The translations under genes were made by a program, and so were the position numbers. Positions 21,967 through 24,223 of a stretch of 24,223 nt of DNA are shown piece by piece; positions within the stretch are counted from its first letter, which is position 1; the number at the start of each line of letters is the position of its first letter. This DNA comes from a virus, in IMG/VR virus record IMGVR_UViG_3300009149_000275, positions 1-24,223 of that record; one strand, given 5' to 3'. Under the pieces are notes generated by a model that saw only the letters and a list, made by a program, of their open reading frames with translations, was not told the DNA's origin and ran no database searches.

Positions 21967-22568
21967 GTCAGTTTCTACTTCGTGAATATTTTGAACTTTG
22001 TGAAGGCGGAGTCTGCCAAGATTTATTGACAGAAGCAGAAAAAGTATTTGTCAAAAGCGGTGGAATGATGCTTTCAGGTGTTATTCAACGAGCAGACGCC
22101 AAAAATGGAAATGGTCGTGTTTATCCAGAAAATATCCTACGCCGCGAAGTAGAAAACTATAAAAAACTTATTGCTGAAAATCGTGCTCTTGGAGAACTTG
22201 ATCATCCAGACGAAAGTGTTATAAACCTAAAAAATGCTTCACACATTGTTACAGACATTTGGTGGAACGGCAAAGATGTAATGGGCAAAGTAAAAGTATT
22301 ATCAACACCATCAGGTCAAATATTAAAATCACTTGTTGAAAGTGGTGTAAAACTTGGCATTTCAAGTCGCGGTCTTGGTAGTGTAAAAGAGCGTGGTGGT
22401 CTAACAATAGTAGAAGACGACTTTCAACTTATTTGTTTTGACTTTGTCAGCGAACCATCAACAGGTGGTGCATTTATGAGTCTTTCAGAAAGTAAAAAAG
22501 CACCTAACATTTTCACAAAATCAGATAGAATAAACCGCTTACTAAATGATATTATAGGTGAAAAATGA
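21963..22568 (+). CDS. Prohead core protease (gp21 type, peptidase U9/S80)
   Basis: 201 residues from the ATG at 21963, which overlaps the previous TGA; the frame extends upstream to 21930, but only inside that gene. Family features: SGVIQRADAKNGNGRVYP, the histidine motif GELDHPDES (H81), the serine motif KLGISSRGLGSV (S134/S135) and CFDFVSEPSTGGAFM (D160). These fit the His-Ser-Asp set of T4 gp21. It should be assembled inside the prohead and cut scaffold, internal and capsid proteins after L/I-x-E. LLTEAEKV near residue 21 is a possible self-cleavage site. The TGA overlaps the next ATG. Confidence 0.9.
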   Translation: MSQFLLREYFELCEGGVCQDLLTEAEKVFVKSGGMMLSGVIQRADAKNGNGRVYPENILRREVENYKKLIAENRALGELDHPDESVINLKNASHIVTDIWWNGKDVMGKVKVLSTPSGQILKSLVESGVKLGISSRGLGSVKERGGLTIVEDDFQLICFDFVSEPSTGGAFMSLSESKKAPNIFTKSDRINRLLNDIIGEK

Positions 22569-23017
22569 AAAAAAGTGAACTCAAAGAAATAATAAAACCA
22601 ATAGTTCAAGAGTGTGTCCGCGAAAGTGTTGAAGAAATACTTCTTGAAAGTGGTCTATTGTCAAGTGTTATAAAAGAAGTAATGAAAGGTGCTTTACCTG
22701 TTCTGACAGAAGCATCCAAAGCACAAACAGCAAATGTTTCACAACAATCAAAAATAAAACCACAAGTTAATAATGAATTGATGGAACAAATAAAACGAGA
22801 ACGACAAGAAATGGCTGCTGACTTTCGCAAACAAAGTGAACAAGTTAGCAAAAATCTATCAATGAAAGTTGGTGGAGTTGATGTGTTCAAGGGAACCACT
22901 CCCGCACCAGCGACAGTTCAAGAAAGTGTAGGAAACCCGCTTGGTGGAATATCACCAAATGATCCAGGCGTTGATATAAGCAGACTGTTTGGTGGAAAAA
23001 AGTTTAATATTACTTGA
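22565..23017 (+). CDS. Likely prohead core/scaffold protein (gp22 position)
   Basis: 150 residues; AGGTGA precedes the ATG, which overlaps the protease stop. The N terminus (MKKSELKEIIKPIVQECVRE, then EEILLESGLLSSVIKEVMKG) is helical and resembles the K-x2-L-x2-II-x2-E starts of other head-block proteins. The middle is charged (LMEQIKRERQEMAADFRKQS), and the C terminus is Gly/Pro-rich ending DISRLFGGKKFNIT. In T4 the core gene 22 follows 21, so a core role is likely by position, though it is shorter than T4 gp22 and no direct similarity was recognised. Confidence 0.6.
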   Translation: MKKSELKEIIKPIVQECVRESVEEILLESGLLSSVIKEVMKGALPVLTEASKAQTANVSQQSKIKPQVNNELMEQIKRERQEMAADFRKQSEQVSKNLSMKVGGVDVFKGTTPAPATVQESVGNPLGGISPNDPGVDISRLFGGKKFNIT

Positions 23018-23037
23018 TAAAAGAATACGAGGAAAAC

Positions 23038-23241
23038 ATGAAAGTAAGTTTAGATGAAGTTGATGGCAATGTAGAAAAAATGATAAAAAAGTTTGTCAAA
23101 AAAACAAAAAAAATGAAAATAGTAGAACAAGTGTATGATCGCAGATATTTTGTAAAGCCTTCTATGGAAGAACATACAAAGCGTAGACAAAAGGCAAGAG
23201 CCATAGAAAAAGAAAAAGCAGAAGCAGGAAAAGAAGACTGA
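23038..23241 (+). CDS. bS21-like ribosomal protein
   Basis: 67 residues from the ATG at 23038 (GAGG 6 bases upstream); an in-frame TTG at 23014 overlaps the previous stop but lacks an obvious site of its own. The product aligns by eye with bacterial bS21 over most of its length: VEKMIKKFVKKTKKMKIVEQ against the helix around ALRRFKRSCEKAGVLAE, and YDRRYFVKPSMEEHTKRRQK against RREFYEKPTTERKRAK. bS21 sits by the anti-Shine-Dalgarno on the 30S subunit. Phage copies are known and thought to enter host ribosomes and favour phage mRNA. Location at the end of the head block is odd for that role. Confidence 0.65.
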   Translation: MKVSLDEVDGNVEKMIKKFVKKTKKMKIVEQVYDRRYFVKPSMEEHTKRRQKARAIEKEKAEAGKED

Positions 23242-23246
23242 AAAAC

Positions 23247-23276
23247 TACCTATATATAAATGTATATGTGTAGGTA
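23247..23276 (+). promoter_or_regulatory. Hairpin hiding the RBS of the tail-fibre-like gene, with late-promoter-like box
   Basis: TACCTATATATA (23247-23258) pairs with TATGTGTAGGTA (23265-23276): 12 bp with two G-T pairs, loop of 6. The AGG of the likely Shine-Dalgarno (23272-23274) lies in its 3' arm. TATAAATG (23255-23262) differs at one base from the T4 late promoter TATAAATA; a transcript starting from it would lack the left arm. Confidence 0.4.
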
Positions 23277-23280
23277 AATA

Positions 23281-23871
23281 ATGGCAAAAATAATAATAAA
23301 AAACAGCGAAATATCAAGTTCTGCCGGGATAAACATTCCTGGCAACCTGTCTATTGCTGGAGATACAGTAATAGGCGATTTATTTACTGACACTCTTACT
23401 ATTAATGCCCACGCAACTTTTAATGAAGATATAAGTGCAGAAGAAGTTGTTATAAGTTCTTCTTTCAAAGGTGATGGTTCCCAGCTGCACAGCCTAACTG
23501 CTTCAAATATATCAAATTTTACAAATGATGTAAGAAGCAAATTTTCAGCCGGAACAAATATAACAATATCTAATGGTGTTATTTCGTCAACTGCTGCCGG
23601 TGGAACTGCCGGTGGAACTCCCGGTGGAACAAACCAAACAGTTCAGTTCAACAGTGGTAGCACATTCAGTGGTTCAGCAAACCTGATATACAATTATACA
23701 ACAAACACATTAAGTGGAACAACGGCAGAATTTACAACAGTAACGGCGAGCAATGTTCTTATACATGGCACAGCAAGTTTATTTTCAAGTCCTCAAACAG
23801 CATATGTTTATATGATAGTGCAAGCGATAAAGTTTCAGTTTTTCCAGGTTTATCTGTTACTGGCTCTATAA
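23281..23871 (+). CDS. Tail-fibre-like protein, N-terminal part, frameshifted near 23811
   Basis: 196 codons to TAA. The first ~180 residues are fibre-like: GINIPGNLSIAGDTVIGD, FKGDGSQLHSLTASNISNF, a Gly/Thr-rich turn region (GGTAGGTPGGTNQTVQFN) and T-A-x-F-T-T-V-T-A-S-N repeats, akin to the protein at 2623-3192. After SSPQTAYVY the frame turns into an unlikely hydrophobic tail (MIVQAIKFQFFQVYLLLAL), while the -1 phase continues the fibre pattern to the window end. The real protein is thus probably longer, and the TAA an artefact of a frameshift or a truncation. Confidence 0.65.
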   Translation: MAKIIIKNSEISSSAGINIPGNLSIAGDTVIGDLFTDTLTINAHATFNEDISAEEVVISSSFKGDGSQLHSLTASNISNFTNDVRSKFSAGTNITISNGVISSTAAGGTAGGTPGGTNQTVQFNSGSTFSGSANLIYNYTTNTLSGTTAEFTTVTASNVLIHGTASLFSSPQTAYVYMIVQAIKFQFFQVYLLLAL

Positions 23872-24223
23872 CTGCCTCGGGGCCAACACAACTTACAACA
23901 GTTAGTGGAACAACAGCACAATTTACAAATATAACTGGTTCAAACATAAGTGCAACAACAGCACAATTCACAACAATAACAGCATCAAATATATATCCAC
24001 TAAGCTTTGGAGGAAAATATCCGTTATTGCTTGAAGGTCCACAAGTTGAAATGCCAGGATGGCAAGTTATTGGTGTGGGCGTTACTGGCCTGGCTTGTCC
24101 TGTTTCTTCATCGTATATTGTACCATTTTGGTTTGGCGCTCCTATTACTATAGATGCTGCTTCTTTTTATGTTTCGCAAACAGTGCCTGGTGCTTTGGCA
24201 GACTTTTCTATTTGGAGTTGCGA
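23811..24223 (+). CDS. Continuation of the tail-fibre-like protein in the -1 phase (runs off window)
   Basis: Open without a stop from before 23811 to the window end, with no plausible start codon or ribosome-binding site. It reads YDSASDKVSVFPGLSVTGSI and then fibre repeats (SGTTAQFTNITGSNIS, ATTAQFTTITASNIY) that mirror those upstream of the shift, followed by a folded-looking domain (PLLLEGPQVEMPGWQVIGVG, later FWFGAPITIDAASFYV). It is best read as the rest of the gene starting at 23281. Removing two bases of the TATAT at 23809-23813 would join the frames into YVYDSASDKV. Confidence 0.6.

Overview
The window reads as part of the genome of a lytic, T4-like tailed phage (myovirus type), probably marine. 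All convincing genes lie on the + strand. They are packed tightly, with many ATGA or TTGA stop/start overlaps, and the DNA is AT-rich with heavy use of ATA and AGA codons. Several products carry the signatures of T4 genes 17 (terminase), 20 (portal), 21 (prohead protease) and 46/47 (recombination nuclease). The host cannot be read from the sequence. No tRNA, CRISPR array or lysogeny gene was seen.

Layout: (1) 1-5005 holds late structural genes of tail-fibre or virion-decoration character: two paralogous genes separated by an intruding PD-(D/E)XK homing-type endonuclease, a tail-fibre-like protein, a protein made of 87-bp tandem repeats, a jelly-roll-like protein and small virion proteins. (2) 5018-10904 is mostly DNA metabolism: a RuvC-like resolvase, one more structural gene (Ig-like N terminus), a zinc/TOPRIM primase, a 44-codon gene, and an Mre11-Rad50 (gp47-gp46) fusion interrupted by one in-frame TAG at the coiled-coil apex. 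(3) 10901-12011 is a membrane-protein cluster that looks like a lysis cassette (holin-like, tiny one-TM protein, Rz-like protein, signal peptide plus C-terminal TM protein). (4) 12008-13425 holds small proteins, including a zinc ribbon and a histone H1/Hc1-like basic protein. (5) 13422-23241 is the packaging and prohead block: terminase large subunit with a 398-residue LAGLIDADG intein, portal, three conserved unknowns, an HTH micro-gene with paired palindromes, two proteins sharing a possible capsid-targeting N terminus, prohead protease, a likely core protein and a bS21-like ribosomal protein. (6) 23242-24223 starts another tail-fibre-like gene that is frameshifted and runs off the window.

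The terminase pumps DNA through the portal. The protease and the nearby acidic, coiled-coil proteins would build and then mature the prohead. The resolvase, primase and SbcCD-like nuclease serve recombination-dependent replication. The resolvase could also debranch DNA before packaging.

The most notable points are the stop codon inside the Mre11-Rad50 fusion, the endonuclease promoter embedded in an RNA hairpin, the terminase intein, the recurring N-terminal motif with possible protease sites in the head block, the bS21 homologue, and the HTH micro-gene with twin GTCGAC palindromes.
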